From contig NW_025335587.1 of the NCBI RefSeq assembly GCF_004798865.1, positions 4,816,353 to 4,880,352 of the forward strand: DNA of 64,000 bases. The letters run 5' to 3'. Shown here piece by piece: positions 14,301 through 25,450 of this stretch. The notes under the pieces are model-generated. The model was not told the origin of the DNA. It was given only the letters and a program-made list of their open reading frames with translations, and did no database searches. The stretch's first letter is position 1. Every line of letters starts with the position of its first letter. Source of the stretch: Varanus komodoensis (lineage: Eukaryota; Chordata; Lepidosauria; Squamata; Varanidae). A program made the translations under genes and the position numbers.

Positions 14301-17300
14301 ACTGAGAGTCTGTGACTGGACTAAAGTCCTCCAGTAAGCTCCATGGCTGAATGGGAACTAGAACCAGATCATCTGAGTCCCACTCCCACAATCTTAACCA
14401 CTGCACCACACTAGTTTGATGGGTCTTTATTGCACTACCCACATACTTAATAATATTAGCCAAGGATCATAGGAATCCCATGAAGAATAGGTCCACTGTC
14501 TCTGGAAGATAGGTTCATTTCCCCTTGTTCTTTGTGAAAATGTTAAAATGTAACCAAGTAGTCTAACATGGGAGTGAGACCAACCTCAGGTTAGGCAGAA
14601 GAATTGAATACATTCTAGTTTCCAAGTCAGTGAGCTGATTCAAGAACCAGGGAGAGGTGAGGTAAGATCAGAAATGGCCAAGAACTTCAAAATAAAATGA
14701 AACATTAAGAGTAACACACCAAATAAGTTTGCAGGTGGGGGCAGAGGAGAATAGTTTTATATTGACTCTTTGTAAGGAGGTCAAATGCAAAGAAAACCTC
14801 ACAAATTACAGTATTTCTCTGGAGGGTGGAGTGCCCATAGAGAGGTTGGGAATACAAACTGATCAAGGAGTAATGCAAATTTTGGTACCTACAGATGCTT
14901 GAGTATATCCTTTGTTCTGAGGCATATTCTACCATGATGAAGGATTTGTCACAGCAGCTATGTCAAGCTGCTGCAGCAAAACCAGCTAAGAATTTTATAG
15001 CATCCTAAAGATGAACAAACATAGTATTTTCAGGACCCAAAATGACCTGATGCATTTTACATAGAAATTAAGCATATATCTTGATGCCAAGAGATCTTGC
15101 AGCTGCTTGTTTGAATGTTGGTAAAGATATAGAAACACCATTACATTAAGGTTGGCAACTCTAGCCACAATTAGAGGAGGCATATGCTAATAATAAATTA
15201 AGGGTGTAGAGAATCACACCTGAGTTACTATGTTTCCCATGCAGTGGAATATTGGTTACAAAGGAGAGACAATGCATTTAGAACTGATTGTATAGAGTTC
15301 TCTTTCTAATAGAGAAATGGTTTATACAAACTGGTTTATAATGAATTCTTGTAAAAGAAGAAACTCCTGGAGGGAAAACCTCTATGGCAAGTTTTATACC
15401 AAAAACACCATAACATTATAGAATCACTCAAAGGGAGGGTTAAGCACAGAAAATCGCCACTCACTTGCACTTAACTGTAGTATCACAAATTCAGTGCTGT
15501 AATCATGGGACACAGGGGTGTCTGAACAGCACTTGGATTGCATAGTAATAATAATAATACGGTACTTCCAAAAATTGCCTGAATAGTGAGAAATACACTA
15601 CAATCTACAAAGCAAGTTATACAAATGGGTGCTTTGCAATGGGTGTTCCATCTCTTTTGTTACTGCTGGAGAATAACTATAGTTCCCTTTGGGATGAAAG
15701 GTTCTATATAAAGGGAAGGTGTTATTACAATCATTACTACTATTATTGAAATGCAAAACTTGTGTGTAATAAGCAAGCATATATGGAAGTTCACAGTCAC
15801 CCTATAAAGGTAACATATTAATACAGCTCAAATGTAGCATTTCCCCCTTCCAATTGCCATAATAATGATGACATGATCCACCCACAAGTGTCTTATAAAA
15901 GCTATACACACCTCAAAAGGAGTATAATCCTTGCTCAAACTATCACACAATCAGTGATAAAACTCAGTAAAGCACTCCTGAAGGTGAGCAAAGGGCAAAA
16001 TTATTGTTCTCTGTGACCTGGCTAGATCTAGTGGTAGAGGTTTTAGTTACAGAGAACTATGTCTTCCACTGGGAGATGTAAATACAGATTTAAAAGATAT
16101 CCTTGAATTTGATATTCCTAGGGTCAGAATTTGAGTCAATCCTTAAATTAAAGTGTAGCCAACATTCTTTTTCAACCTAAGTACTCAAAGGCTACAAAAT
16201 CAATTAACTCTACAGAAATGCTTTACAGACTGATTGATATGGATCCTAAAACTGCATGAAATGACTTCCACTCCTTTACCAGAATTGCTGCCTGTGTAGT
16301 AGGTCCATCTGCCTGTTGAAAGAGTAACAGGTTACTTTTATGCGCACACAGGTTCTGCCAGGCAAGATGGCCCTCTGTTGTCCAAAATTTACAAAATTGT
16401 CTTTATAATTTATTTATTTCGTATTTCTATCCTGCCTTTCTTCCTTGCAATAAACTCAAGATAGCTTACATAATTCTCCTCCTCCTCTCAATCTTATCCT
16501 TGCAGCAACAACCCTCTGAGGTAGGCTGGACTGAGAGACTGTGACTGGTCCAAAGTCATCCAGTGACCTCCATGGTTGAGTGGAAACTAGAACCCAGACT
16601 GCCTGAGTTCCAGTCCCAAAGCCTTAACCACAATACCACACTAGCTCTCTTTATATGCAGTATACTGGTCCTCATCGCTTATCATTCACCATTCTTATCT
16701 CTGAAGTAAATATAGAAAGCCACATCAATGAGCAGGGAGAAAAGAAAGGAAGGAAGAACCACACCAGGCAATCGTGAATATTATAGCTCCGTAGGTTTCA
16801 TAGAAAGCCTTCTCTAAGGGCAACTCAGCTTTCTCAGTTTGGTCATAAGGTAATGCCAGTAATATCTGGACTGAGTTACATGTGTTGTTGCAATGTAGTG
16901 GAATGTGGTGATAGAGTCCCAAGAATATAAGAGGAATAGGATAATTTAGACTGCAGGAAGGTATTCTCATTTTTAAAATGCTCCTCTATGTCCAAAGCTC
17001 ACTACATATGCTAAATAGTACATCTGAAAGAAAGCTTTCATATAGTCAGATTCTCATGTGCTAGTCTTTATTTTCAGGGTTGGGTTTCTGCTTTAACATC
17101 AAAGAACAGCCTAAAAGGCATATGCTCTCTCTGAAGTGGTACAATCATGACTTCTGTTATGCCATGTCTACCAGCTCATCCTGCTGCATGTGCAGACCAG
17201 GCCTTCGTGTTAGGAAAGGGATTGCGCGCGAATGCGTGTGTGTAGAATTTCATATATTGATTAGGACTAACAAGCCAAATCTTTGACTGCAGGCCTTTAG

Positions 17301-20300
17301 TTATTAAAGTACAAAGCTAAGCACTCAGCTGGCATAGATGATGACACAGTTCCTACGTCAAGCTGTTAATCTATAGAACAAAGACAGCTATTTACCTTTA
17401 TTAAAACTTCAAAGTACCCTTCAGTATTCACAGGAGTAATTGGAGTGTAGGCTCTCTGAACCTCCAAACCATTCACTAGTCCTCTGAGGAAGAAAAAAAG
17501 AGCAAGAGCGAGAGAGGGGAAAAAGGGGTGGGGGGGGGGGAATGATTTGAATCCCTGACAATTCTTATCAGCAGAGTACTGCTCTCTCAGCAAAGGCTGT
17601 GCCTGAAAAGCACTGCAGGTATCCTTCCTCCTTCCCCATGGGCTGTCCTTTGCCAAGCCAGACAAATTCCCTCCCATTTTGCAGTGAAATCACAGAGATC
17701 CAAGGCACTAAAATAACCTTAGATTTCTCTCCTGCACACAGCTATACCACCCTCCTTAACAATCCTTCTCTTTCCTGGGGCCAGATGAGCTACAGAGCCA
17801 GCCTAGCTATTTTGTGTGATATGCTGCTCACAAAGTAAGGGAAATACTGGAGAAGCTGTGGCAGGAGAGGATGATAAACGGTTTGGGGCAGAAAAGAGAT
17901 TTTGTCTTGAGTCTTTGCAGTTGTTCAAAAATAAAAAAATAATACATGGAAATAACAACAAAACCCCATGCCTGAAGTCCTGAATTTGAAAGTACTCCCA
18001 ACTGGATGTAGAAAGAATTTTAAAATTTATCCTACAAATTAGATTTGTCTCATTTATGTTCCTCACAAGTCAATGGGATTATTCCTGAACTTAATCATGA
18101 ATAAATGGATAGAACATAACAACCAAAGTTTTACCATCAAAGTTCTTGAAGGCTTTATTAAGCTTTTATTTTCTCAGTTATAGCACATCATGGTTGCAAT
18201 TCCTGAGTTATTTAAACCAGAAACTGAAGGAATGAGTGGAGTATGCAAGCCACATGCTTGATGTTTGTTTTTAAATTAGGAATCCAGGAACACCGTTTCT
18301 GGGTTACTTCAAGATGTGCAAATCTGGAAACTGGTTTATCTGTTAAAACAACCCAGAGTTAGTTCAAAAACACAACACAACAGGCATCTATTGAATTAAT
18401 TGCAGACTGTTTAGTCCATAAACAACCCAGAGTTCTGAGTTCACAAAGCGACTCAGGTAAACCATGTTCCTAGGTTGTCAACTTAAAGCAGAAATGACAA
18501 GTGTGCAATATGCACTGCTTTATCTTTGGTAATTCCTGGGTTAAACCACCCAGGAATTTTACCATGATGTGCAAACTAAGCCATTAAACACCACTTCCAT
18601 TTTATAATTCTCCATAGGTATTCTGAAAATAGTTAGATGAAATGCTTCTTGGTAACATGGAACTGTTCAATCTATTCGGTTTTAGTTGGTTTGGTTTATG
18701 CTAGATTATGGTGGTTAAATTATGTGATGTCAGACAAGCAGATGGCTGAGAAGATCCCGAAAGCTTTACATAATTCATATTCTAAGCTCTTAGCTGATAT
18801 CTATTGCCATTTTTTTGGCTACATCCCTACTTCTTTTTCCAAAATATGGGTAAAGAAACACTGTGTCAGAGACATCACTGAATGGCTGTACTTAATTTAC
18901 CATACTATAAATAGTGATTTAGGGCACAATCTTATCAAGATGAACTTCCAAACTCAGAGGCTTCCATTCCTCCAATGCAGAGTAGGAACAGAGGTAGAGG
19001 TGATAGTTGCCTCCCATTCTTCCTGTAATACATGGCCATTTTCAACTGTCTACTTCGGGTATTTTGAAGAAGAAGGGAAGAAAGGTGGAGTGGCTTCATG
19101 ATACCTTACATACTGGGTTCTCCAGTTTCTCCCCCTCCCCCTGAAACACCCTCTTTTCTCGTTCTGATGTCACTTTCCTGACCTTACAGAGCAGACTGCC
19201 TTTTTTCCATGCCAGCTGCAGAGGGGCAGCCCTATATTCAGTTTCAAAGGCTGACCTCTCAGCTAGGAATCCAAACTATCCTATGGCCCTTACACAATGT
19301 CTAAGGACCACAGGATTGTATGTTTAACCCAAAGCTTTTGCCATCGTGGTATGAACAATCACCCAATTTATTGATACTAACTTAACCAAAATAATCTCAA
19401 AAGCCAGACAGTGGGTTTGTTCACACAACACAGGCCATCATGGAATAATTTACTTGTGCAAAATTGTGGTGTCTGCCAGCTGTCATCATGAACATGCAAG
19501 CCCCAGCTGAGGTTTGCAGTAGCTTGTCACATCATCTAAACCTGGGTGGTGGGATATATTTGAGGAGGGAACAGTCTGTACATATCCTTTGGCTTGTTCA
19601 TAATGCTATGGTACCCCAAGGATTAACCCATAATGGGCTGTTGGAACCAAGTCTTTAGAAAGACTGTATCATCTAGCTTTTACTATATATCAGTTGCAAA
19701 AAAGTTAACAATTCCATTCCATTCGATCCATTCTATTATCCACAAGGATGCTGTGGGAAATGTGAGAATTGAATGGGAAAATGTAACTTATTTTTGATGA
19801 GCAGCATGTTGATGTTGTCCAGTCATTTCTGCTGCAAACATGAGTGGCTAAACAAACTATAGATCTTCTCTCCATGTTTATTTAGCATGATGCATTAGCC
19901 TGGACCTCTGCCCTGTCTCTCACTCTGCAGGTCAAAGAAACTTCATTCGACTATACTCAGATGACATTTAGATAATGGCTCAGATGACATTTAGATAATC
20001 AGTAACTAGGTTGGGCATGCCACCACAGCCCATCATGGTTTATTTAAGCCACAGTGCACTGTTGTGTGTGATGGCCATCATTTTGAATATGGCATGCATA
20101 TTATTTGCTGTTATGCTTGTTGCTATGTCATGGCATGTTATGTCATGCAACTTGAGTGGTGTGAGTCATGCAAGAGTTAAATATCCTTGGATATAGCTAT
20201 AGAGAGGATATGTTTTTATGTTTCTTCCAAGTTCTTTTGAGGAAGTGTGGAATACAAAGGCAATAAATATCTAAATTATTAGAGCATTGGCTCTGTATTC

Positions 20301-22750
20301 CAATATGTTTAACTGCCTAAAGGTAGAAAGAAAAGTTAATATATTGTCCATGTGACATAGATTTTTTTCATTTTTTTCCTTTGTGTAAATTGGCTTTCTT
20401 ACCCATTTCTAATTCTTCCTCCAACACAACTAAAATCAGAGGAAAAAGTAACAATAGGGTAGCATATACCATAATATTAACAAGGTGAGTTACCTCAATG
20501 AGCTCACGAGTTCTTTCAGCAGAATTGGTTTGAAAGCAGAAATTATGATTTACTTGGCATGAAGTCTTTGTAAATCAACAAAAATGGCAAATTAAATCAC
20601 ATACTGTGGCCTGTTTAACTAGAGACTTTGTACACTACCTTAGCACAATGTGTTGCCCTAAACTCAACCCCAGGCTGCTATTTCCAGGCAATTCAAATGT
20701 ATACTGGTAGGAGTCCTCTGTCAGCTGATTCACAGAGCTTATGATGAAAGCTGTAAATGTTTCTGGAGTTAGCTCTGAATTACTACTCTGCAAGAGCAAC
20801 AATAAATAATTAGTATTTTAAACAATGCTCCCCATTTATTTATTTATTTACAACATGTGAGTGAATTCAGCATGGGTGGAACATGATACGCCACCTCCTT
20901 CCCCACCAAAAGGTTTTAAAGCCCAAATGCATTCAGTAAGTTCTTTGTGGAATCTTGGTTAAATCAAGAAACTGTTTGTATTTGTATAATTATTGCTTTT
21001 ACAAACCATTTGCTGATAGGGCTTTGGAGGATGAAAAAAAACCTAAAGGTCTATCCACTTGAAAGCAGTAAAAACTCATTTTAAGTACCCAAATACATCA
21101 CAAAAGATAATGGAATGCAAGATAGGAGGCAATTTTCTAACTGTTCTACCTTTCTTCCTCCTTACTTTGCTATCTCTTTTGAAAGCAATTTTGTTTCCCT
21201 ATTCCATCTTATCTCTGGGCAGAGCTCTGTGTTTTCAATAGCCCCATGACAGAAAGAATTACACTGGTGAAGCTTCTTGCAACAGGAAGATGCAGTGGTG
21301 GAAAATGTTTACTTTTGGACTGTTATGCAGCTTTTGAAAACATAGATTCCTTTTCCATCACCAAAAGGTGCCAACACTATCTTACCTTCTTCAAGGGGTG
21401 CAAACTGTGGTGGGGTTCTTAAACATGTTTTTAGTCCCAGAACTTCCGTTTCAGAGTAAATGAATAATCAAAAAAGTACCTTTGTATATGTACCCCACCG
21501 TATCGCCACCCTGCCACATCAAGGGCCAAAAGAACTAACTTCCTAGCTTATGCCTCAGCCTCTTTCAAAATAAAAAGCACTTATTTTGCCACCTTCATTT
21601 CCCCTATTTTTCTCAAATTTTCTTCTAGAATTAGAAATTCACACAATCCAGTGCAAGTTTACTCAAAAGTAAGTCCATTACCTTCAAAAGACTCAGTCCT
21701 TAGTAAACCTGTTTAAGCTTGCAGCTGAACACAACAGTAGGCATGGAGAGTTAACATGCCTGGGGCTTGGGTCACAGTAACTGTGTATGGCACTGCAGCT
21801 GCAGTCCTCAGCATCCCTTCTGAGGTAGGCAATCCTGTATAATTAAGAGGTGTGTGCTTGCCCTCCAATTCTTGAGTGCTTGAGTGATCTGACAGAATAT
21901 TACAAACCCAAGAATGCAAGGTGGGAGAAAATGAAAACTAAGAAATCTGTTCTTCAATATGAGGAATGGTTGAAAGGCGATTCCCTGATGTGAATTAGTA
22001 ATTTCCTGCACTTAAATCTTTTAATAAAAATACTTAACCAGTGTTATTGGGATGCAAACATGGCAGCAACTTAAAATTATTTTAAAAAATCAAGGCATGG
22101 GACATCTGATCCCTCTGTTACCAGATTTTTTAAGTCTCTTTACAGTCTACTGAGGCAGGAGGCATTCTAAGTCATAAACTTTATGAATCAAGCAAATTTA
22201 TGAGAAGCTGCTAAATAAAGATATAAGTGACAAAAAGGTATTTTTGAAAGAACCAGCAAAATACAAAATAATTTTGCTGAAGTTTGCTGTTACTTTCTGT
22301 AACACTCTTATACACTGAGTTATGGAAAGCATTTTCTCTTATTACTCTGTGCATGCTTGCTTACGACATGTTGCTTTCCACTTTTTACTTCAGCTTTGTA
22401 ACAGCTGCCAAAAATCTGTTATATAAACAAATACAACACAGGCATCACCGCTAAGGAAATGTGCTTAGAAACAGACTTCATTGAATTGAATGGGATTTAC
22501 TTCCAAGTTTTTCTTTTAAGAAAATGGTTAAGGTCAGGATGAAACAGTGCTAGTTAAACAATTTAAAGATTTCTACTTGCTGCTTCTTCCTGTTCAGGAG
22601 GCTTCTGTCTTTTTTAGCTTTCGCCTCTTCCCATTTCTCCAGCTCCTTCTGATATATGTCATAGATGCAGGGTTTGCAGCCACTGCCACAACACTGAGAT
22701 GGCAATGGTTCACTGGGCTTGAGAGATAGCCAGACATCTTCACTATCCAT
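2384..22750 (-). CDS. CYB5RL: Cytochrome b5 reductase-like protein (NADH-cytochrome b5 reductase family)
   Basis: Six coding exons join in frame on the minus strand: 22750-22577, 20787-20639, 17483-17396, 13841-13737, 4733-4530 and 2587-2384 (174, 149, 88, 105, 204 and 204 nt). They give 307 residues and a TAA stop, close to the roughly 315 of human CYB5RL as I remember it. All joins are GT-AG. Residues 18-30 carry a Cys-rich SQCCGSGCKPC motif of the oxidoreductase-like N-terminal type (C20, C21, C25, C28). The flavin-binding RAYTP motif is at 118-122, the nucleotide-binding GTGLAP at 182-187, and the C-terminal ICGS with Cys281-Gly282 precedes an aromatic tail ending FVF. The family transfers electrons from NADH through FAD to cytochrome b5 or related acceptors; this member's own substrate is not known to me. 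The ATG at 22750 begins three bases inside its exon, so earlier exons supply 5' UTR or an extension (see 25451-25645). Introns hold several LINEs and SINEs. Confidence 0.93.
4186..4372 (-). mobile_element. tRNA-headed SINE
   Basis: Read on the minus strand this starts GGGGCATAGCTCAGTGGCAC, a tRNA-like 5' end with an A box (TAGCTCAGTGG), followed about 40 bases later by a decayed B box (GGTCACGGATTCAATATCC). It continues into a body that ends in the block whose plus-strand form reads GGAAACTGCCTTATACTGAGT. This body is a common squamate SINE sequence. The copy is diverged but nearly full length and lies in the intron before the last CYB5RL exon. A truncated relative in the opposite orientation lies at 25005-25128. 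Confidence 0.75.
5000..6760 (+). mobile_element. L2-clade LINE, old degraded copy
   Basis: Broken frames give L2-type reverse transcriptase pieces: a segment like DEFADHLEDKIIQICHDLDS near 5100-5160, 'VLLDLSAAFKTIDHGVLRDS' at about 5441-5500, 'VTHALLTSQLDYCNVLYLGA' near 6065-6125, and the C-terminal block ending 'SQAKVVLFSGHFNN' at 6553. An AT-rich 3' tail follows to about 6760. It is much more decayed than its neighbour at 6943-9079, with frame changes and stops throughout. The catalytic YADD region is disturbed by a small tandem duplication of GCTGATGACACTTA-like sequence at about 5705-5735. It lies inside a CYB5RL intron in the opposite sense to that gene. Confidence 0.88.
6943..9079 (-). 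mobile_element. L2-clade LINE, better-preserved 5'-truncated copy
   Basis: On the minus strand a 351-codon open stretch (8171-7116) holds the second half of the reverse transcriptase: the HGVPQGSILSPLLFN block, the catalytic YADDTQL and the C-terminal domain ending FLFRRHFNC. Before it lies the first half of the domain (8717-8223, with NYRPVANIPFLGKVLE and FQSGFRPGYGTESAL). The two halves are separated by a stop: the serine of the conserved DLSAAFDTIDH motif is TGA. Upstream, 9070-8721 encodes a linker after the missing endonuclease (KQVGRRLERRWRKS onwards), ended by a stop and a frame change before the RT part. The 3' end has the GGGGTGGCATAAAAATG block and an (ATAA)n tail at 6943-6965. No endonuclease domain is present, so the copy is 5' truncated. 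Relatively young by its few disruptions. Confidence 0.92.
11886..11936. repeat. Short palindromic repeat, 'AAGTAAGTC' family fragment
   Basis: CAGTGCAATACTAATC, then AAGAAGTAAGTCAAACTGAATG, resembles the squamate palindromic element whose core reads roughly AAGTAAGTCCCATTGAATTC. Diverged and partial. Confidence 0.4.
12590..12950. repeat. Dispersed 'CATGGCTTGTT / GCAAAC' repeat
   Basis: Contains GGCATGGCTTGTTAGACA-like sequence, ATTATGCAAACTGTGCCTGG, and GGCCACCATGGCTTGTTCTG followed by ATGCAAACTGGG. These word types recur at 18170-18600, 19420-19660, 20005-20185, 38140-38320, 55770-56000 and 56900-57215. Ends are not clear. The mirror-like words suggest a non-autonomous DNA transposon with fold-back structure, but this is inference. 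Confidence 0.35.
13162..13292. repeat. Palindromic hAT-like MITE, 'AACTCCCATCA' family
   Basis: CTCTAGATGTCTGACTCCAG and TTCCCATCA form the left arm; AGAAGTCCAACACTGTCTGG is the decayed right arm. The same plan recurs at least six more times in the window. Diverged copy in a CYB5RL intron. Confidence 0.55.
13446..13515. repeat. Short palindromic repeat, 'AAGTAAGTC' family
   Basis: CACTGGGTTCAATGGGGCTT, ACTTCCAG and ATAGGGCTGCAGCC match the widespread squamate element that reads TCAATGGGACTTACT and ends ATAGGATTGCAGCC. Half element, clearer than most copies here. Confidence 0.5.
14178..14222 (+). repeat. (CCTT)n microsatellite
   Basis: About eleven uninterrupted CCTT units directly abut the 3' end of the minus-strand SINE at 14223-14414. 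It probably grew from that SINE's tail, since the second copy of the same SINE also has a GAAGGAAAG-type purine stretch at this position. Confidence 0.9.
14223..14414 (-). mobile_element. CORE/MIR-like tRNA SINE
   Basis: On the minus strand: tRNA-like head AGTGTGGTGCAGTGGTTAAG, then B-box-like GGTTCTAGTTCC, a core with CCAGTCACAGAC, and a 3' part ending in AAGCCACTCTGAGTTTCTTG. This is the layout of MIR-like CORE-SINEs. A better copy lies at 16400-16646 and a 3' fragment at 62890-62995. Lies in a CYB5RL intron. Confidence 0.75.
16400..16646 (-). mobile_element. CORE/MIR-like tRNA SINE, nearly complete
   Basis: The minus strand starts AGCTAGTGTGGTATTGTGGT (tRNA-like head with A-box region GTGGTTAAGG) and has the B-box-like GGGTTCTAGTTTCCA. 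The core contains GACCAGTCACAGTCTCTCAG and AGGGTTGTTGCTGCAAGGAT. The 3' end is GGCAGGATAGAAATACG plus an AAATAAATAAA tail. The core is laid out as in mammalian MIR. Same family as 14223-14414. Lies in a CYB5RL intron. Confidence 0.78.
18067..18100. repeat. Short palindromic repeat fragment, 'AAGTAAGTC' family
   Basis: AGTCAATGGGATTATTCCTG resembles one arm of the TCAATGGGACTTACT element. Very short and weak. Confidence 0.25.
18170..18600. repeat. Dispersed 'AACCCAGAGTT' repeat region
   Basis: Repeated short words in both senses: ACAACCCAGAGTTAGTTC and AACAACCCAGAGTTCTGAGT, and CCTGGGTTAAACCACCCAGG, itself a near-perfect palindrome. CATCATGG and CCATGATG lie near the two ends. It looks like a decayed fold-back element. 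Boundaries approximate. Confidence 0.4.
19420..19660. repeat. Dispersed 'CATAATGGGCTGTT' repeat
   Basis: Starts near GTTTGTTCACACAACACAGG with CCATCATGGAATAA and ends near GATTAACCCATAATGGGCTG. The two ends carry loosely inverted words, as in non-autonomous fold-back transposons. Related words occur at 20005-20185 and 56900-57215. Confidence 0.4.
20005..20185. repeat. Dispersed 'CCATCATGG' repeat
   Basis: GGGCATGCCACCACAGCCCA, TCATGGTTTATTTAAGCCAC and repeated CATGGCATG-like words. Same word set as 19420-19660, only 350 bases away. Approximate ends. Confidence 0.35.
21641..21705. repeat. Short palindromic repeat, 'AAGTAAGTC' family
   Basis: AATCCAGTGCAAGTTTACTC, AAAAGTAAGTCCATTACC and AGACTCAGTCCTTAGTAAAC fit both arms of the palindromic element, opposite in sense to the copy at 13446. 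Confidence 0.45.
22465..22512. repeat. Short palindromic repeat fragment, 'AAGTAAGTC' family
   Basis: TTCATTGAATTGAATGGGAT followed by TTACTTCCAAG: the centre and one arm of the element. Confidence 0.45.
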
Positions 22751-22861
22751 TATCTACAAAACACAATCCCATGCCATTCAGTTCAAAACTGCTGGACTTA
22801 GATTGTTTGTACCTACCATACACAAACACAGAATTTATTTTTAGTGCCTTACTGATGCTGT

Positions 22862-22935
22862 CCTTGCTTAGAAGCAAGCTCTACTGAAATCAACAGAAAC
22901 ATATTTCTAAATAAGCACATGGCCAGGATTAGGTG
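22862..22935. repeat. Short palindromic repeat, 'AAGTAAGTC' family
   Basis: AGAAGCAAGCTCTACTGAAA, TCAACAGAAACATATTTCTA and GCCAGGATTAGGTGCAAG follow the element's order with many changes. It lies just upstream of the first coding exon block of CYB5RL. Confidence 0.35.
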
Positions 22936-23284
22936 CAAGAACGTTAGGCTTCACCTCTGCCTCAGATGAAGCTTCATGTCTTATCTTCATTTGCTTCTAT
23001 CCCCTTTCCTCCTACCCTTCATAACAGTGTTGCTCAATGTTAATTAAACTGAAGCTAACTATTATTAACTATTCTGAAACAAGTTTCCCAAGTTTTTATA
23101 TATTATTTAATCTATGCATTAAATAAAATATAAATTTAATATATTAATGAATTCTCATGCTAATTTTTTAAAATACATGTACATTAGATTTTTAGTTCCT
23201 AATCCAAGTCTATTCCTAATGTGCATTTTTAGATACCATTTTGCAGCTGCAGAAGGCAAAAACCTGACTTTCATGCTCCCTTAC

Positions 23285-23421
23285 CTTTATGCAGAGTTGC
23301 TTAGGTACAGCACTAGGAAGTAGTGAAACAAGCTCATTATAGAGCTGCAGAACAAAGGACACAGGAGAATGACCTGGGTTCTTCATCAAGGACTGATAGG
23401 AATCCATCCACAGATCAATGA
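23285..23421 (-). other. Possible upstream exon of CYB5RL
   Basis: Minus strand: a CAG acceptor leads to an exon start at 23421, an ATG at 23407 opens 41 codons, and the stretch ends AAAG at 23285 before a good GTAAGG donor. The last codon is whole, and the next exon begins ATA-ATG in the same frame, so splicing to 22753 would add 41 residues plus one to the reductase. The peptide (MDSYQSLMKNPGHSPVSFVL...) matches no family I recognise. It may equally be a chance open frame. Confidence 0.25.
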
Positions 23422-23529
23422 CTGAAAACTGCTTAACTCACCTGCCCTGCCTGCCTCCTAATGCCATGTAATCAAACTCCCCTTATTAGGAGAGTATATT
23501 CATGCTATACAATTAAACTGATTTAACAG

Positions 23530-23640
23530 CAATTTCCAAAGGAGTCCTGGGAGTTGTAGTTCTGTGAAGCAAGTAAGTAGGTATCTCTATAGCCCAAAAA
23601 GATAATTCTAGAATTCTTTTAAGAAATCCATGACAAGCAT
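23530..23640. repeat. Palindromic MITE, 'GGGAGTTGTAGTT' type
   Basis: GGAGTCCTGGGAGTTGTAGT and, further on, TCTAGAATTCTTTTAAGAAA resemble the squamate element with arms CCTGGGAGTTGTAGTTTTG and ACAATTCCCAGAATTC. Decayed; only one arm is convincing. Confidence 0.4.
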
Positions 23641-23644
23641 GTAT

Positions 23645-24640
23645 AAAAGCTATACATTTATTTATTTATTTATTTACAACTCTTATAAAGCACATTATAT
23701 CTAAAATAGATTCTAAAACAATGAGCAATAGAGGAAGGGAAAATATAAATAATGCTTAAAATCCAGAGAAAATAAAATTATGACTGGTAATTCAGGAAAA
23801 GCCTATGCACTTTTTTAAACACACACAAACAAAAGTTAATGCTTGCTTGACATCAAATGGCAAGGAATTCTGCAGCGAAAGAGATACTACAGTAAATCCT
23901 CTGCTATGAATGGCCTCTATATACATCACAGGCCAATGTGGGACTCCAGGAACCCATCATACACTAATCTCAGTGATGGTCAAGGGTTGATAAAGGAAAA
24001 GGCACTGTTTCATATATCCTGGTCCCAAGCTGTTTAAAGTTTTATGTAAAAACCACAAAACTTTAAATTGACATTGGGAGCAAATAAGTAATCAGTGCTG
24101 TTCCCTCTGCAAAGATTTTACATGCTGAAAAGGGACAGGCCTTGACAAAGCCTGAGCAGTTGTATTCTGAACTAGCTGCAGCTTCTGAACCAAGCTGGAT
24201 GACAGCCCCACATAGAACATTTTAAAGCAATTCAATCTTGAGGTTATTAGAATATGTACTACTGTGCCTAAGCTATCCCTGTCCATATAGATGGTGTACT
24301 AGTCAAAGTTGATAGAAGGCACTCCCAGGAACTATGCCACATGGGTCTCTGAAAATGAGATGGATCTAGGAGTACCCACTGACCTGTTCATTCAGAGGGG
24401 ATGAAACTTCATCCAGAACTTGCAATAAGCCCAGGAACCCTCAAGATAAGGTTGCATGTGTAACAGGGTGCCGCTGGTGGCACAACTTGTCCAACCTCAG
24501 TCAGTGCCTCCAATGCAAACCCATGGAGCCAATCCAGTAGTCTGCTGACCAAAGAAAGAGCAATAGCAACAGAGTTGCACTGTCCCTCTCCTGTCAATCA
24601 GAGGAAGTAAGATTGTTTCAGTACTGTAACTAAGCTGGAA
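23645..24640 (-). mobile_element. L2-clade LINE, old 3' half
   Basis: The (ATTT)n run at 23655-23677 is the reverse of an L2 tail. On the minus strand 24286-24092 encodes MDRDSLGTVVHILITSRLN and KLQLVQNTTAQAL, the L2 C-terminal block equivalent to ATVTHALVTSRLDFCNALYM...LQLVQNRSARLL in the copy at 6943-9079. The segment to about 24640 matches the region before that block only loosely. Old, with many changes; it lies upstream of the 22.75 kb exon of CYB5RL. Confidence 0.72.
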
Positions 24641-25004
24641 GCCAGCGTGAAACAGCCCAGTGATCAGTATTGTTCAAATATGAAGAAAACGTGATTTGGA
24701 AAAATATTCTTGGGTGGGGTTGCTTTTAATTAATTGATGAGTCTAGCTAAACTATGTGTACAGTTAAGGATGCAATTTGAAAAAGTAAGTCCTACATGGT
24801 GGTTGGGGCATACTAGGAATTGTAGGATTTTTTTCTGTCTAGACATGCAAATGACTGCACCCTCAAATGTTTATATTCAACAGAGCAGATCCAAGAATAC
24901 AGATATAACAGGAATATTCTGAAAGGGATAGACTACCAGCTATCAACAAAGACAGTTATATCAGTTATATAAAAGTTGCATATATTTTAGATTCAACACC
25001 TGGC

Positions 25005-25128
25005 ATTTCCAGGTAAATCTGGGAAAGACTCCTACCTAAAACTTCCAAGAACTGCTTCCAGATGATGCAGACATGACTGCCCTAGACAACCCAAGGATCT
25101 GATTCTCTCTCAGGCAGCTTCCTATGTC
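25005..25128 (+). mobile_element. tRNA-headed SINE, truncated body
   Basis: CTGGGAAAGACTCCTACCTA through AGGCAGCTTCCTATGT is the reverse complement of the SINE body seen in plus-strand form at 4186-4372. The tRNA-like head is missing. Confidence 0.65.
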
Positions 25129-25450
25129 CTTATCTACATCTGTGAAATGACAGGAAACTACCTTTTAACTAAACTATAGGTGACTAGTCTGGGGTGTCAT
25201 CATGTAACAGATCAGTAACAAGAAAGCTTGGAGGGGCAGGCTCACACCTTTGCTTATCATTCTGGGCTTGCACTCGTCTCTGTCCTGTCTTAGTAGGCCA
25301 GAGGCCAAGCTACCCTAAATTTTGGTTTTAGCATAGCTAAAACTGAGACTGTGCAATTCAAAGTACAGGGAGATCAGGAACAGTCAGGTCCGCTCAACCA
25401 TGAAGCTCCTTGCGTGTTCATAGCCCCACCATTTTCTTGCCTTCACTTAC

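Noticed and set aside
18637-19101. 154-codon open frame on the plus strand in a CYB5RL intron
   Set aside because: No recognisable domain, no splice or promoter context, and AT-rich intronic composition. Best explained as a chance open stretch.
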